Below are positions 25,530-35,500 of a stretch of 64,000 nt of DNA, in pieces. The position numbers and the translations under genes are program-made. The notes beneath the pieces were generated by a model. It was not told where the DNA came from, searched no databases, and was given only the letters and a program-made list of their open reading frames with translations. The stretch's first letter is position 1, and every line of letters begins with the position of its first letter. The stretch lies in assembly GCF_000758605.1 (NCBI RefSeq), contig NZ_CP009282.1:6324001-6388000 (forward strand), given 5' to 3'. This DNA comes from Paenibacillus sp. FSL R5-0912 (lineage in GTDB: Bacteria > Bacillota > Bacilli > Paenibacillales > Paenibacillaceae).

Positions 25530-25885
25530 TGAATCATTCTCCCCCATAGAATCATAATCAAATCACAAAATAATCCTTTTCATTAATAACTTTACAACAA
25601 TCCAACAAATTCCTCCACAAAATCCTATGGAAATATAAATCGCAACACGTTAGTGAATCTTCTTATTTAAAGATCAAAAAGAACTTCCTATCCATAGCCG
25701 ATCCATTACATTAGATTAACAAAGCGAATAGATAAATGGCAGAGTGACAGCAACGATTCGGGTACGTTCGATAATTAGACATAAAGTATTAAAACCCAGT
25801 GTGTAGCTTAGCAGATTCATAGTATTAAGGACTATTGCTTTTTTTGATAAGTTACAAAGTAACAATCAGTAAGTCTCTAGAATAT

Positions 25886-26015
25886 AACAAAAAACCTCCA
25901 CTCACCCCGAAGGGTAAAGGAAGGCTTAATCGCGTCACCACTGTAGCACAGCAGCTATGTTTCCAGTTCCCCAGGCTTGAGCCGTCAAGGGAACCGCTTG
26001 CAAAAGGCTTTTACG
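25886..26015 (-). pseudogene. gerE 3'-end relic C (about 24 degenerate codons plus terminator)
   Basis: On the minus strand, a terminator, a stop codon and an upstream stretch that aligns codon by codon with the gerE C terminus (V-K-x-x-x-K-R...K-P-G-E-L-E-T-stop) but carries an in-frame stop and several indels. Found 24 bp beyond the GH84 gene stop. The rest of the 25530-26038 spacer shows nothing recognisable. Confidence 0.7.
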
Positions 26016-26038
26016 TCTGCTGCACTGTGCTCTGCCGA

Positions 26039-27757
26039 TTATATTCCAGCCTCCGCATCCACCGTCAGCCGGTATCCGTCCTTTCCTTCTCTGACAGCAA
26101 ATCCCCAGGCTTCGGCGGCTTTCCAGGCGGGATCACTTCCCAGCCGGACCTCAAAGGCCTGACAGGCTTCAGCCCGCTTACGCAATTCTTCATCGGCTCC
26201 GGGCAGAGGCGTGCCGGCAACCTTCTGCCGCAAGGCTCTCCACAGCTCTACATCCGCCAGCGCTCTTTGCAGCCAGGGCCCTGCCTCTTCCTTAAACTTG
26301 GAATTCTCCATTTCAAGTAACCGGTAGGAGACGCTCTCCAGGCGGTCGAAATACAAATCAAGCCTCGGGATATCCTTGCTCTGCAAGGCCTCTTTCAGTT
26401 CCTCATATCCACCGCTATAGAGCTGGCTATTTAGATTCTGGCTGCAGAAGAACATCATATCGTCTGCCAGCTCTCCGGCGAACTCCCGGACCGACAGCTC
26501 CCAGGAAAGCTCCGGCATATAACGCTCACTGTTCCACATGTAGTGGGCCATTGTGTTCAGTGTAATCTTGGAGCATTCCCATTGAACCATCGGATTCGCT
26601 ACCACTGCCTGGTGTCCGGTCTGATCAAGCTGCGAATAACGTCCGCGAACCGGGTCCAGAAACAGCCGGTCGTAGTCGGCATCATTGACGGGTATGTTGT
26701 CCCACAGCCACAGCTCATGTCCGTAATAGCTGTAATTATTCCGTGCATCCCTGCTTCCGACTTGCCGGGCGAAGACCGAAGAGCCGGTCCAGAATACCTT
26801 GATGTCCGTATGCAGCTTCTCGCGGATATCCCGCTTATATTCGGTATCCCAGGAGGACCAGTACTCAGAGGGGCACATCACCAGAGTAACCTTCTGCAAC
26901 TGACGGCTCAAATAGTCATAGACACGGTTGGCCACATAGGCGTGCGCCAGTCCGGAGCGCTCCAGGTAATGGAGGTTCTCCCCAGACAATGCGTAGTCGA
27001 TGTCGTCCATGAGCAGAGCGAAATGCCGGACACCGATGGCGATCATCGCCCCCAGCTTCGCTTCCAGACTGGCAAAATCATCTTCACTGCGAAACTGCAG
27101 ATCGTTCCCCGGACTAATGCAATAATAGAAGTCTACCAGTTGGACGTCACATTCCTGCTTCAGCTCACGTATCTGGGCAAACATAGCCTCAGGATAAGGC
27201 TCACGCCACAGCTCACGGTGATAGAGATCATCCTTGGGAGCATGCATGAAGGCGTTCATGCGGTGAGCCGCCATATAGCGCACAGCATCCATCCGGTCAT
27301 CAAAGCTCCACGGCGTGCCATAGAAGCCCTCAATAATGCCGCGGACTGGAAAAGAAGGCTCATCGTGAAGGGTAGCCACGGGCAACCGGCACTTCCCTTC
27401 ATCTATGCGCAGCAGGTGGTGCAGAGCATCCATCCCATACCTTAGTCCTCGCTTATTGGAGGCTGCAATTGTAATTTTTCCGTCCTTACGGATGTCCAGC
27501 CGGTAGCCATCCGCCTTAAGCGATCCCTCATATTCAAGCTCCAGCGTGGCATTGCCCGGTGCGGGTGCCTCTCCTTCTTGTAGCGGTTCAATAATTACAA
27601 TCGGGCCATCCGCAGCAAGCGGCCACTCCCACTTCTGGATCATGGAGAACTTTGAAGTCAGCCCGATTCTCAGCTGCTGCCCTTCCAGCACCAGCTCCTC
27701 ACCCTGATCGTAGTAGTCCCGGAAGTAATACTGCCGTTCCCGTAGCGGCATAGTCAT
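26039..27757 (-). CDS. GH84-family beta-N-acetylglucosaminidase (hyaluronidase/O-GlcNAcase type)
   Basis: 572 codons from ATG 27755-27757, with AAGGAGG 7 bp upstream. Domains: an N-terminal GH20b-like domain (LDIRKDGKITIAASNKRGLR, YGMDALHHLL), then the GH84 barrel beginning FPVRGIIEGFYGTPWSFDDR with the catalytic Asp pair in HFALLMDDIDYAL, and a helical C-terminal part. No signal peptide, so probably intracellular. Last gene of the glycan operon; it would release GlcNAc from imported oligosaccharide. The GH84 call rests on GFYGTPWS and the DD pair. Confidence 0.88.
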   Translation of the reverse strand: MTMPLRERQYYFRDYYDQGEELVLEGQQLRIGLTSKFSMIQKWEWPLAADGPIVIIEPLQEGEAPAPGNATLELEYEGSLKADGYRLDIRKDGKITIAASNKRGLRYGMDALHHLLRIDEGKCRLPVATLHDEPSFPVRGIIEGFYGTPWSFDDRMDAVRYMAAHRMNAFMHAPKDDLYHRELWREPYPEAMFAQIRELKQECDVQLVDFYYCISPGNDLQFRSEDDFASLEAKLGAMIAIGVRHFALLMDDIDYALSGENLHYLERSGLAHAYVANRVYDYLSRQLQKVTLVMCPSEYWSSWDTEYKRDIREKLHTDIKVFWTGSSVFARQVGSRDARNNYSYYGHELWLWDNIPVNDADYDRLFLDPVRGRYSQLDQTGHQAVVANPMVQWECSKITLNTMAHYMWNSERYMPELSWELSVREFAGELADDMMFFCSQNLNSQLYSGGYEELKEALQSKDIPRLDLYFDRLESVSYRLLEMENSKFKEEAGPWLQRALADVELWRALRQKVAGTPLPGADEELRKRAEACQAFEVRLGSDPAWKAAEAWGFAVREGKDGYRLTVDAEAGI

Positions 27758-27820
27758 ATTCACGCCTCCTTCGGCCTCACTATATAGCTCATATTGGTTC
27801 TGCGGCTCTTATGCTTAGGC

Positions 27821-29560
27821 TTAGTCCGTAACCTTCACATTTCCAAACACGGCCTTGCCCCGCGAATCATTCCCCGGATTGCTGAGCGCTATGCCGATAT
27901 ACACCTTACGTTTCATGGGGATCTGAACCGTTCCGACCGTCTGCCAGCTGCTCCCGCTTGCCGAAATCGACCCTTTGAACGTATTTCCGGTTCTGGTCAG
28001 CTTCAGCCATTTCGGAGCCGAGGCGGCCGCCGTATGGTCGGTCATATCGCCTGCGGTTTCAGCACGATACTGGAAGGTCGCCCCATTCCCGGGGGTAAGC
28101 ATCATATCCGCGTGCTTCGAATTATGGACCAGGGACTCCCGGATCATAATGCCAGCCTTGGCCCAGCCGTCCAGCCAGCTGGTGGACTGCACCTTAACAA
28201 CAATCTCCGCATTGCCGCTCACGGGCTGGTATATATAATTCAGCTGATCCGCATTCCCCCAAATATCCGTCGAGCTGCTGCTGAGTGTAAATTGCTTATT
28301 GGAAGCATTGTAGGTGGCGTTCCCCGGCATGGAACCGATATTCCGCGCCTTCCACACAGCGGGCAGCTGGGCCGGATAGTCTTGCTCTACCGGAGCCGTC
28401 CAGCCTGGTGTCGGCCAGGTCTCACGTTCATGGATGTTCGCCAGCTCATCTTCCGGCCAGGCCCCGTAGGCAAAGAACGCCAGGCGCTTCACGTCCGGAT
28501 AATTCTCGCGGATGCCTTTGTAGACCTCCTGATATTGATCATCGGTCCAGTCATTATCCAAGGTGGCTACGATGTCCGCAGCACTGCCGCTGATCCGGTC
28601 GCTCGTATCCTTCAGGATGCCGTAGGAAGTGCTGTATACCCAATCACTGTTGAACTCCCAGTCATCGAAGTACGCCATCGGTGCGACAAAGTCGATCTCG
28701 TCCTTGAACTTGGCTACATTCTGTCCAACCTCTGTAAATTCCGGCGGCAAAATATACACACCAAGCTGCACATCCGGATTCGGGGATGCAGCAATATCCT
28801 CACGGATATCGCCTACATACTGTCCAATTTGTTCCGTTCTCCATTCGTTCCACTGCTGACGCTGCGGCGAATCCGTATCAAAGTCAATGCTGAGCGGCGA
28901 ATACCCGAACTCCGCCTGATACTTCGCAACCGTGTAATCACTAACGTCCATGTTGTAATTGTCGAAGCGGATCCAGTCCAACACAACCCCGTCCACATCA
29001 TAATTCTCAATCACTTCCTGAATGATGGAACGCTCATACTGCTGCACTTCATGATGAATTGGATTGACGAAATATTCGTTGCCGTTAGAGCCTGTAAACG
29101 GAGTCTGAACCCCGTCCACCAGCGCCTGCATCTGCCATTCATCGTGAGCCAGGAAGGCCTGCTGGTCATGGAACTGGGGAATCCAGGCATGAACCTTAAT
29201 TCCTGCGGCATGAGCTGCCGTAATGACAGCCTGCAGGGCATCGAAATTCTGGTAGCCCTGGGCAATGGGCGCGATATTACTCTGATAAAATACACTGCCG
29301 GACGGAACCTCATCATCTTCATCCTGCTTCACGTTCATGCTGATGACATCGACCCCGTAGCTTGTGGACAGCCCGATGAAATTCTGCACATCCGCCATGT
29401 TCTTGAACTGGTTCACGGTCCGTACAATCACTTCCGTCTCGAAAGGGGGATTGCTCTGGTCCTCGGCCTGGGCCGGAAGGGGAAGGGAACCACCCGCTAC
29501 CGAAGAAACCAACACGATACCCAGCACTGCCTTGAACCCCGATCTCCGTGCAAATGTCAT
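27821..29560 (-). CDS. secreted GH10-like (GHL10/DUF187-type) glycoside hydrolase with C-terminal DUF1349-like domain
   Basis: 579 codons, ATG behind GGAGGCGAGATT. Signal peptide AVLGIVLVSSVAGGSLPLPAQA. Residues ~35-380 form a barrel of the GHL10/FenI type (AGIKVHAWIPQFHDQQAFLA, YDVDGVVLDWIRFDNYNMD, DIREDIAASPNPDVQLGVYI, DFVAPMAYFDDWEF). From about residue 400 a DUF1349/concanavalin-like module (YIYQPVSGNAEIVVKVQS, AGIMIRESL) probably binds carbohydrate. Located in the LacI-controlled operon between the binding protein and GH84 genes, so it likely cuts an extracellular polysaccharide to feed the importer. Exact linkage unknown. Confidence 0.82.
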   Translation of the reverse strand: MTFARRSGFKAVLGIVLVSSVAGGSLPLPAQAEDQSNPPFETEVIVRTVNQFKNMADVQNFIGLSTSYGVDVISMNVKQDEDDEVPSGSVFYQSNIAPIAQGYQNFDALQAVITAAHAAGIKVHAWIPQFHDQQAFLAHDEWQMQALVDGVQTPFTGSNGNEYFVNPIHHEVQQYERSIIQEVIENYDVDGVVLDWIRFDNYNMDVSDYTVAKYQAEFGYSPLSIDFDTDSPQRQQWNEWRTEQIGQYVGDIREDIAASPNPDVQLGVYILPPEFTEVGQNVAKFKDEIDFVAPMAYFDDWEFNSDWVYSTSYGILKDTSDRISGSAADIVATLDNDWTDDQYQEVYKGIRENYPDVKRLAFFAYGAWPEDELANIHERETWPTPGWTAPVEQDYPAQLPAVWKARNIGSMPGNATYNASNKQFTLSSSSTDIWGNADQLNYIYQPVSGNAEIVVKVQSTSWLDGWAKAGIMIRESLVHNSKHADMMLTPGNGATFQYRAETAGDMTDHTAAASAPKWLKLTRTGNTFKGSISASGSSWQTVGTVQIPMKRKVYIGIALSNPGNDSRGKAVFGNVKVTD

Positions 29561-29604
29561 AATCTCGCCTCCACATCATAGTCTTATTGAACTTCTAACA
29601 AGAG

Positions 29605-31239
29605 TTATTTCGTAGCGTTGATTTTCTTAACATTTTCCTGCCACTTTTCGGTTCTGAACTCAAGCAGCTTATCCAGCCCTGCCTTTGCGGTGTTCTTCTT
29701 AGCCGTCTCCAGTGCCGCCAGCACCTCTTCATCCGACTTCGCCTGAACCATCTGCGCGTAAGCAAGGGTATAGATATCCGCGACATTCTGTGCGATGATG
29801 CCGGTCTCCGTATCGGGAAGCGGGTCGGTATTTACGAATTCCGTAATGTCGAGCGCGGTTTTCCAGGTCACCGTAGACTGCGCCACGGTCTCCCATGATT
29901 TCTGGTTCGCCGAGAGCAGCGCCTCGAGGCTCATTTTCGCCGTATCAATGAAGGTCGTATTTCCCGCCCAGTTAAAGTCCTCGAATTTTCTCATCGTATC
30001 CGTACGCTCGTTAGCAGGGGTGGTCTTGTATTTCTCATTCGGAATAGGCGCTCCATCCGCGTCCTCTTCATCCCAGTATAAGCCCTTAGGGCCGAAGAAC
30101 AGCACCTTTTGTCCCTCTGGACCCGTAATCCAGTCAAAGTAAGCGAAGATAGCCTCCGGGTCCTTGGCTTGTTTGGTAATGACACTGACGTTCCAGCCCA
30201 GCGTCTCAAAGCCGCTTACAAATACTTTGGTCTTGTCTATTCCTGCTTTGTGGACAGGCCAGATAATTTCATAACCGCTGTCCGGATTGTTCGCCGTCAA
30301 TGCCCGGTGTCCCTCGGCTCCATACGTAGTGATATTGGATTCGACCATGACCGCTACCCGGCCGGTATTGACCTTTTCCTTGACCGCATCCTGGGTCTGC
30401 TGCAGCGCGTCCTGTGTAATCAGCCGCTCGCGGTACAGCTTATTGATGTACAGCACCATCTCCTCGTAAGCGGGATCGTCCAGGATAGATGTCAGCTTGT
30501 CGCCTTGCGGATGCCCCATGAGTGTAACGAACTTGCTGGTGGAGTTCTCCCTGAAACCGCCATACATAATTTCCAGACCTGCCCCCTTCTCCCCAACCTC
30601 CAGAGGGACTACATCCGGGTACTTGTCTTGCACCATGAGCAAATACTGATATAAGTCATCAAAGGTCTCCAGCACCGGTCTGCCGAGTGCGTTATAAATA
30701 TCCTTATTCACCATCCACCCGCCGTTTCCGAATTGCCCGGAGGTATACCAGTTCGGAATTTGATAGATTTGCCCGTCATCTGAACGGAGCAGATTCAGGG
30801 TCGATTCCTTCACATATTTCTTGAAGTTCGGATATTTCTCATAATATTCATCCAGTGCAACGAGCTGCCCTGCCTGCACCAGCCGTTCTACTGAGGACCC
30901 CCGGTCCGTAAAAATAACATCCGGCAAATCACCGCCGACGATCATCGTGTTGAGCTTTTCTCCGGCTGCTCCTCCGGATTGTATCGGTTCAACCGTAACC
31001 TTGCGGTTCTCCTGAATCCACTTGGTCGCCTCGTTCTCCCCCCAAGGTGAGGTCGTAAGCCAGTCGTAGTTGCCATAGAAGCTGAAGGTGACAGGCTTGA
31101 TCCCGCTGCCGTCATCTGTGGCGGCCCCAGAATTCAGATTGTTCTGCGAAGTGTCAGAATTTCCCCCTCCGCTGCAAGCAGCAAGCAGAAGCACCAGCGA
31201 AGTCAGCAAAAGAGCTACCCATTTTAGGCGTTTGCGCAT
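29605..31239 (-). CDS. carbohydrate ABC transporter substrate-binding lipoprotein (LipO-like)
   Basis: 544 codons. Signal peptide with lipobox: WVALLLTSLVLLLAACSGGG. Family-1 solute-binding fold of the long LplA/LipO type (PVTFSFYGNYDWLTTSPWGE, NTMIVGGDLPDVIFTDRGSS, NWYTSGQFGNGGWMVNKDIY, GFETLGWNVSVITKQAKDPE). Captures an oligosaccharide outside the cell for the two permeases encoded just upstream in the operon. No ATPase gene is present, so a shared MsmK/MsmX-like ATPase must serve. Confidence 0.9.
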   Translation of the reverse strand: MRKRLKWVALLLTSLVLLLAACSGGGNSDTSQNNLNSGAATDDGSGIKPVTFSFYGNYDWLTTSPWGENEATKWIQENRKVTVEPIQSGGAAGEKLNTMIVGGDLPDVIFTDRGSSVERLVQAGQLVALDEYYEKYPNFKKYVKESTLNLLRSDDGQIYQIPNWYTSGQFGNGGWMVNKDIYNALGRPVLETFDDLYQYLLMVQDKYPDVVPLEVGEKGAGLEIMYGGFRENSTSKFVTLMGHPQGDKLTSILDDPAYEEMVLYINKLYRERLITQDALQQTQDAVKEKVNTGRVAVMVESNITTYGAEGHRALTANNPDSGYEIIWPVHKAGIDKTKVFVSGFETLGWNVSVITKQAKDPEAIFAYFDWITGPEGQKVLFFGPKGLYWDEEDADGAPIPNEKYKTTPANERTDTMRKFEDFNWAGNTTFIDTAKMSLEALLSANQKSWETVAQSTVTWKTALDITEFVNTDPLPDTETGIIAQNVADIYTLAYAQMVQAKSDEEVLAALETAKKNTAKAGLDKLLEFRTEKWQENVKKINATK

Positions 31240-31273
31240 TCTTTTTCCTTCTTTCTACGTAAGATGGGGAGTG

Positions 31274-32164
31274 CTATTCTTTCAATGAACCGACCATTAC
31301 ACCCTTAACAAAGTACTTCTGGAGAAAAGGGTAGGTCAGGATAATCGGAATGGTAGCGATCATCATCGTAGCCATAGTCAGTGACTTCGTGGTAATCGTC
31401 CGGTTCCGGTTCATATGATCCAGCGCGATCGCATTCGAGGAGCCAATCTGGGTCATAATGTTGGAGTTCATCACCTGCCGCAGCAGCGTCTGTATAGGAA
31501 GCAAGTGATCCTTGGTAATATAGATCGCTCCCGTAAACCAGTCGTTCCAGTAACTTACTGCGGTGAATAAAGATATCGTGGCCAGCACCGGGCCGGAGAC
31601 GGGAATCACGATCCGGAAGAAAATACCGTAGTTGCTGCTGCCATCGATTTTGGCGGATTCTTCCAGTCCCTCAGGTAAAGCGCTGAAGAAGGTGCGGATG
31701 ACAATCATGTTCCAGACGCTGATGATGCCGGGAATAATCAGAACCCAAAAGGTGTCCAGCAGGCCCAAAGAGCGAATGAGTAAGTAACTGGGGATGAGCC
31801 CTCCGCTGAAGAACATTGTAATCATGAAGAACACCATATATGGTTTGCGGAAAAGCAAGGTCTTCTTGGACATGCCGTAGGCTAACAGGGCCGTGAAGAA
31901 GACGGATAATGCCGTGCCGCTTAGCGTTCTAAGAATAGTGATCAGAAACGAATTCAACAGGCGGTCATCCTGAAACACAATATAATAATTTTCCAGGGTA
32001 AATGCTCTTGGCAACAGGGTTACACCGCCGAGCGCCGTATCGCTCCCCAGATTAAAGGAAATGACGAGCGCATTCCAAAACGGGTACAGCATGAGTAGCG
32101 CCAGCAGTGTCAAAAGGATATAAATAGTCCGCTGCATCACTTTATCGCCCAGGCTTAGTCTCAA
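31274..32164 (-). CDS. carbohydrate ABC transporter permease (LplC/YtcP-like)
   Basis: 296 codons. The start is TTG at 32162-32164 behind AGGAGGGGTGAACA; an in-frame ATG ten codons later is an alternative. Six membrane segments and an intact EAA loop (EGLEESAKIDGSSNYGIFFR, IVIPVSGPVLATISLF). C terminus PFLQKYFVKGVMVGSLKE is typical of this subfamily. Forms the membrane channel with the permease at 32257. Confidence 0.92.
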   Translation of the reverse strand: MRLSLGDKVMQRTIYILLTLLALLMLYPFWNALVISFNLGSDTALGGVTLLPRAFTLENYYIVFQDDRLLNSFLITILRTLSGTALSVFFTALLAYGMSKKTLLFRKPYMVFFMITMFFSGGLIPSYLLIRSLGLLDTFWVLIIPGIISVWNMIVIRTFFSALPEGLEESAKIDGSSNYGIFFRIVIPVSGPVLATISLFTAVSYWNDWFTGAIYITKDHLLPIQTLLRQVMNSNIMTQIGSSNAIALDHMNRNRTITTKSLTMATMMIATIPIILTYPFLQKYFVKGVMVGSLKE

Positions 32165-32256
32165 TGTTCACCCCTCCTAAAAGGTTTATGGAGCATTACT
32201 TACAGTCGATACATCGCAATAAAACTTGCACCCGGAAGCATTCGCTATAGTAGTAC

Positions 32257-33183
32257 CTACCAGAGACTAACATCTGCCCGGCGGGCGATTGTGTTGGCTG
32301 TCACCAGCAGAATGACACTGATCACCGCTTTGAACAGCCCTACCGCTGTCGCATAAGAGAATCTGGCATTTAATATCCCGACGCGGTACACATAGGTGTC
32401 GATAACATCGGAGTAGGGTCGCAGGATTGGATTGGTTGCCAGCAGCAGAATATCCTCGAAGCCCGCACTGAGCAGACCGCCGATGGCAAGAATCATAAAG
32501 ATGACGATAATGGGGGTAATGCTGGGGAGTGTAATCAGGTGAATTTGCTTAAACCGGCTTGCTCCGTCTATGGATGCAGCCTCATACAGGGTCGGATCAA
32601 TGCCGGCAATCGCAGCCAGATAGACGATGCTTCCAAACCCGACTTCCTTCCACACATTTACACTTACCAGAATGGACCAGAAATACTTGGGTACCGCCAG
32701 GAAGTTAATGGGCTCCCCGGCCAGATTGAACCGCTCCAGCACGTAGTTCACCGTTCCGTTATCTACGGATAGCAGCGAAAACACGAAACCGGATACAATA
32801 ACCCAGGACAGGAAATAAGGTAAATAGCTGACGGTCTGGATCACGCGTTTGAAGCCCATATGCCCGACTTCATTCAGCATCAGCGCAAGCAGTATCGGGG
32901 CAGGAAAAGAAATAATCAATTTAAGCAGGCTAATCACAAGGGTGTTTCGCATCACATTCCAGAACTCCGGCGCCTCGAAGAACATTCTGAATTGCATAAA
33001 ACCAACCCAGGGGCTATTCATCATGCCGCCGAAAATATCGTATTGCTGGAACGCCATCACCACGCCATACATCGGAATGTAGCTAAAAATGAATACAAAG
33101 ATAATGCCCGGCCAAACCATGGACTGCAAATCCAACTGACTGGTAAATCTCTTCCACCTGCTCGCTTTTCCGGCCGTGTTCAT
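32257..33183 (-). CDS. carbohydrate ABC transporter permease (LplB/YteP-like)
   Basis: 308 codons, ATG behind GAGGAGGTAAAGCGG. Six membrane segments and an EAA loop (DPTLYEAASIDGASRFKQIH, LITLPSITPIIVIFM). N-terminal SMVWPGIIFVFIFSYIPMYG is the LplB pattern. Partner of the permease at 31274; both are cotranscribed with the GH4 and kinase genes upstream. Confidence 0.92.
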   Translation of the reverse strand: MNTAGKASRWKRFTSQLDLQSMVWPGIIFVFIFSYIPMYGVVMAFQQYDIFGGMMNSPWVGFMQFRMFFEAPEFWNVMRNTLVISLLKLIISFPAPILLALMLNEVGHMGFKRVIQTVSYLPYFLSWVIVSGFVFSLLSVDNGTVNYVLERFNLAGEPINFLAVPKYFWSILVSVNVWKEVGFGSIVYLAAIAGIDPTLYEAASIDGASRFKQIHLITLPSITPIIVIFMILAIGGLLSAGFEDILLLATNPILRPYSDVIDTYVYRVGILNARFSYATAVGLFKAVISVILLVTANTIARRADVSLW

Positions 33184-33207
33184 CCGCTTTACCTCCTCTG
33201 GACGATT

Positions 33208-34506
33208 CTAGTGAAACAACGGTAAAAACGGTTTGTTCTTCTCCAGCATTTCATCCAGCAGCTGTTCAGCTACGGTGACTGATGGCATGAGCGGATGATG
33301 GACCATAGCCTGCAGAGCCACATCCCGGTCTCCGTGAACAGCCGCCTCGATGGTGAGGCTCTCATATTGCTTGACCGCAGCCAGCAGGCCTCTGACGGAC
33401 TGGGGAACTCTGCGCAGCGGAATCGGCAGCGGACCCTGCTTGGTGACCATACAGTTCACTTCAATCGAGGCATCGTCCGGCAGGAAATCAATAATTCCGT
33501 TATTCCTTACATTCAGCGTCTGGATATCGCGGGAATCATTATGAATGGAGCGCATCAGCAGCACTGCCGCCTCCGAGTAATAGGCTCCGCCGCGCTGTTC
33601 CAGCTGCTTCGGCTTCTCCTTCAGCTCTATGTTCCGGTACAGCTCGAACAACTCTTCCTCCACCTTCTTCACGACTTCAGCGCGTGATCCGGTCGTTGCT
33701 GCTGCTTCCTTCTGTTCCGCCAGCATCTCGTCTGTCATATAGTAATAGCTCAAGTAGTAAGAGGGAATGGCCTGCAAACTGTTCAGAAACCGGTGGTCCC
33801 AGGCATCAAACGGCACATTACTTGCCTTATAGCTCTCGGGGTAATCAATAAGCTCTTGCAGCTTGCTCTTCCCGTCAATCACGACATCGGATACCCAGTG
33901 CAGATGGTTAATGCCGACAAACTCCGCATAGATTTTCTCCATAGGAAGTCCGAAGAACCCCGAGAGCCACTTTTGGAAACCGATCGGTGAGTTGCACAGG
34001 CCTACGCTTTTGACCGATGAATATTTGTGGACAGCCTCAGTCACCATCCCGGCCGGATTCGTGAAATTCAGCAGCCAGGCATCCGGAGCCAGCTCCTCGA
34101 TATCCTTGCAAATATCCAGAATGACCGGGATGGTCCGCAGGCCCTTCATCATTCCTCCGGGACCGGTCGTCTCCTGACCGATGACACCGTACTCAAGCGG
34201 AATCAATTCGTCCCATTTGCGTGCTTCCAGCATCCCTACCCGGATTTGCGTGCAGACGAAGTCCGCTCCGGCAATGGCCTCCCGGCGTTCAAGCGTCTGG
34301 GTCACGGTAATCGGCAGTCCGGACGCTGCAATCATGCGCTTGCTCAGCTCCGCAATCGTATGTAGCTTCTCTCTTCCCTCTTCAATATCCACCAGCCAGA
34401 TTTCGCGGACAGGAAGCTCCTGATGATGCAGGATGATCCCTTCAATTAATTCAGGCGTATACGATGACCCCGCTCCGATAACAACCAGCTTCAATGTTTC
34501 CTCCAT
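33208..34506 (-). CDS. GH4-family 6-phospho-beta-glucosidase-like hydrolase
   Basis: 432 codons. NAD-binding N terminus KLVVIGAGSSYTPELIEGII, and GH4 signatures FVCTQIRVGMLEARKWDE, GQETTGPGGMMKGLRTIP, SVGLCNSPIGFQKWL (metal-site Cys) and FVGINHLHWVSDV. GH4 enzymes use NAD+ and Mn2+ in a redox-assisted cleavage of phosphorylated disaccharides. Here it sits directly after an amino-sugar-type kinase with a 16-bp overlap, so its substrate may be a kinase-made phosphosugar rather than a PTS product. Confidence 0.92.
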   Translation of the reverse strand: MEETLKLVVIGAGSSYTPELIEGIILHHQELPVREIWLVDIEEGREKLHTIAELSKRMIAASGLPITVTQTLERREAIAGADFVCTQIRVGMLEARKWDELIPLEYGVIGQETTGPGGMMKGLRTIPVILDICKDIEELAPDAWLLNFTNPAGMVTEAVHKYSSVKSVGLCNSPIGFQKWLSGFFGLPMEKIYAEFVGINHLHWVSDVVIDGKSKLQELIDYPESYKASNVPFDAWDHRFLNSLQAIPSYYLSYYYMTDEMLAEQKEAAATTGSRAEVVKKVEEELFELYRNIELKEKPKQLEQRGGAYYSEAAVLLMRSIHNDSRDIQTLNVRNNGIIDFLPDDASIEVNCMVTKQGPLPIPLRRVPQSVRGLLAAVKQYESLTIEAAVHGDRDVALQAMVHHPLMPSVTVAEQLLDEMLEKNKPFLPLFH

Positions 34507-35480
34507 GATAATTGCTCCTCCTTACCCTGTGATAGATGATCAAGAACCTCATGATTCACATGCATACCGCTGCTTTCCATCGCCAGAATGACCGACCCTA
34601 CAACCGGCTCCCGGGTTAGAATCCTTAATGTGCCATTCGGAGCCGCCTGCTTCACTCTTCGCTCAATGGCCCGCCGGATGATGCCCGAGCGGTCTCCCTT
34701 GGTCAGCAGGCTGCCTGCAAGCACGATATCGAAGATGTCCTCCTCCATGGCCAACCGGCGGATGGCCGAAGCCGCAGCCAGACCCAGCTCATCCCCTTGC
34801 TTGACCAGCAGCCCGGTGGCCACCGGGTCTCCTTCCTCTGCGGCCTGAAACAACAGCTCCGCAATTTGGGGAGGCAAGTCTCTGAAATGATCGAGGTAAT
34901 CCTCTCTTAACTCTGAAACGGTGGTATAGCCCAGCAATTGAGTTAAGCGTTTGCTTAACACTGTCTCCATTTCTCTTCCGTCATCCGCCCTGAGGACGCT
35001 GCGGAACACTTCCATACTCAGATCATAGCCGCCGCCGAAATCCCCGAACCGGTAACCGAAGCCGCCGCATTGGTAGGTAGCACCAGCCGGATTTTGTCCA
35101 CTGCAGTTCACGCCCGATCCGCAAATCAACACGATCCCATAGTTCTTCTCTGTACCTGACCGCAACGCATTCCAGGTATCGCAGGAAATCTCCGTCCGGG
35201 GAAGGCCAAGGCTGCCGATGATGGGCCGCAAAATTCTAAAATCAGCTTCTCTGTCTGCTCCCGCCAGGCCGAACCAGGAGTAATCCAGCTGATCCCTGGT
35301 CAGCCCTGAGGCCATAATGGCTTCCGATACAGCCTGCTTCAAGCTGTTCTCCGCCTGCTCACGGTTCAGCTGATGATTCCCGTTCCCGCCCTTGCCCGCA
35401 CCAAGAATCTTCCCCTGTTCATCTGCAATCATTGCGTAGGTCTTACTGCCCCCTGCATCCACTCCCAAAAAATACTTCAC
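34491..35480 (-). CDS. BadF/BadG/BcrA/BcrD-type N-acetylglucosamine kinase
   Basis: 329 codons. The start is the GTG at 35478-35480, with AGGAG 10 bp upstream; the frame is open to 35504 but that lies within the end of lacI. ASKHA ATPase: phosphate-1 VKYFLGVDAGGSKTYAMIAD, GNGNHQLNREQAENSL, phosphate-2 IVLICGSGVNCSGQNPAG, and GYRFGDFGGGYDLSM. GlcNAc-kinase-like members phosphorylate amino sugars. Together with GH84 and GH4 it suggests use of a GlcNAc-containing glycan. Confidence 0.88.
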   Translation of the reverse strand: MKYFLGVDAGGSKTYAMIADEQGKILGAGKGGNGNHQLNREQAENSLKQAVSEAIMASGLTRDQLDYSWFGLAGADREADFRILRPIIGSLGLPRTEISCDTWNALRSGTEKNYGIVLICGSGVNCSGQNPAGATYQCGGFGYRFGDFGGGYDLSMEVFRSVLRADDGREMETVLSKRLTQLLGYTTVSELREDYLDHFRDLPPQIAELLFQAAEEGDPVATGLLVKQGDELGLAAASAIRRLAMEEDIFDIVLAGSLLTKGDRSGIIRRAIERRVKQAAPNGTLRILTREPVVGSVILAMESSGMHVNHEVLDHLSQGKEEQLSWRKH

Positions 35481-35500
35481 AGATAGTTCACTCCTAAATT

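Noticed and set aside
27794..29581. A ~595-codon open frame on the plus strand
   Set aside because: It lies opposite the GH10-like gene, has no ribosome site, and its translation has no domain-like features; it is a shadow of GC-rich codon usage.
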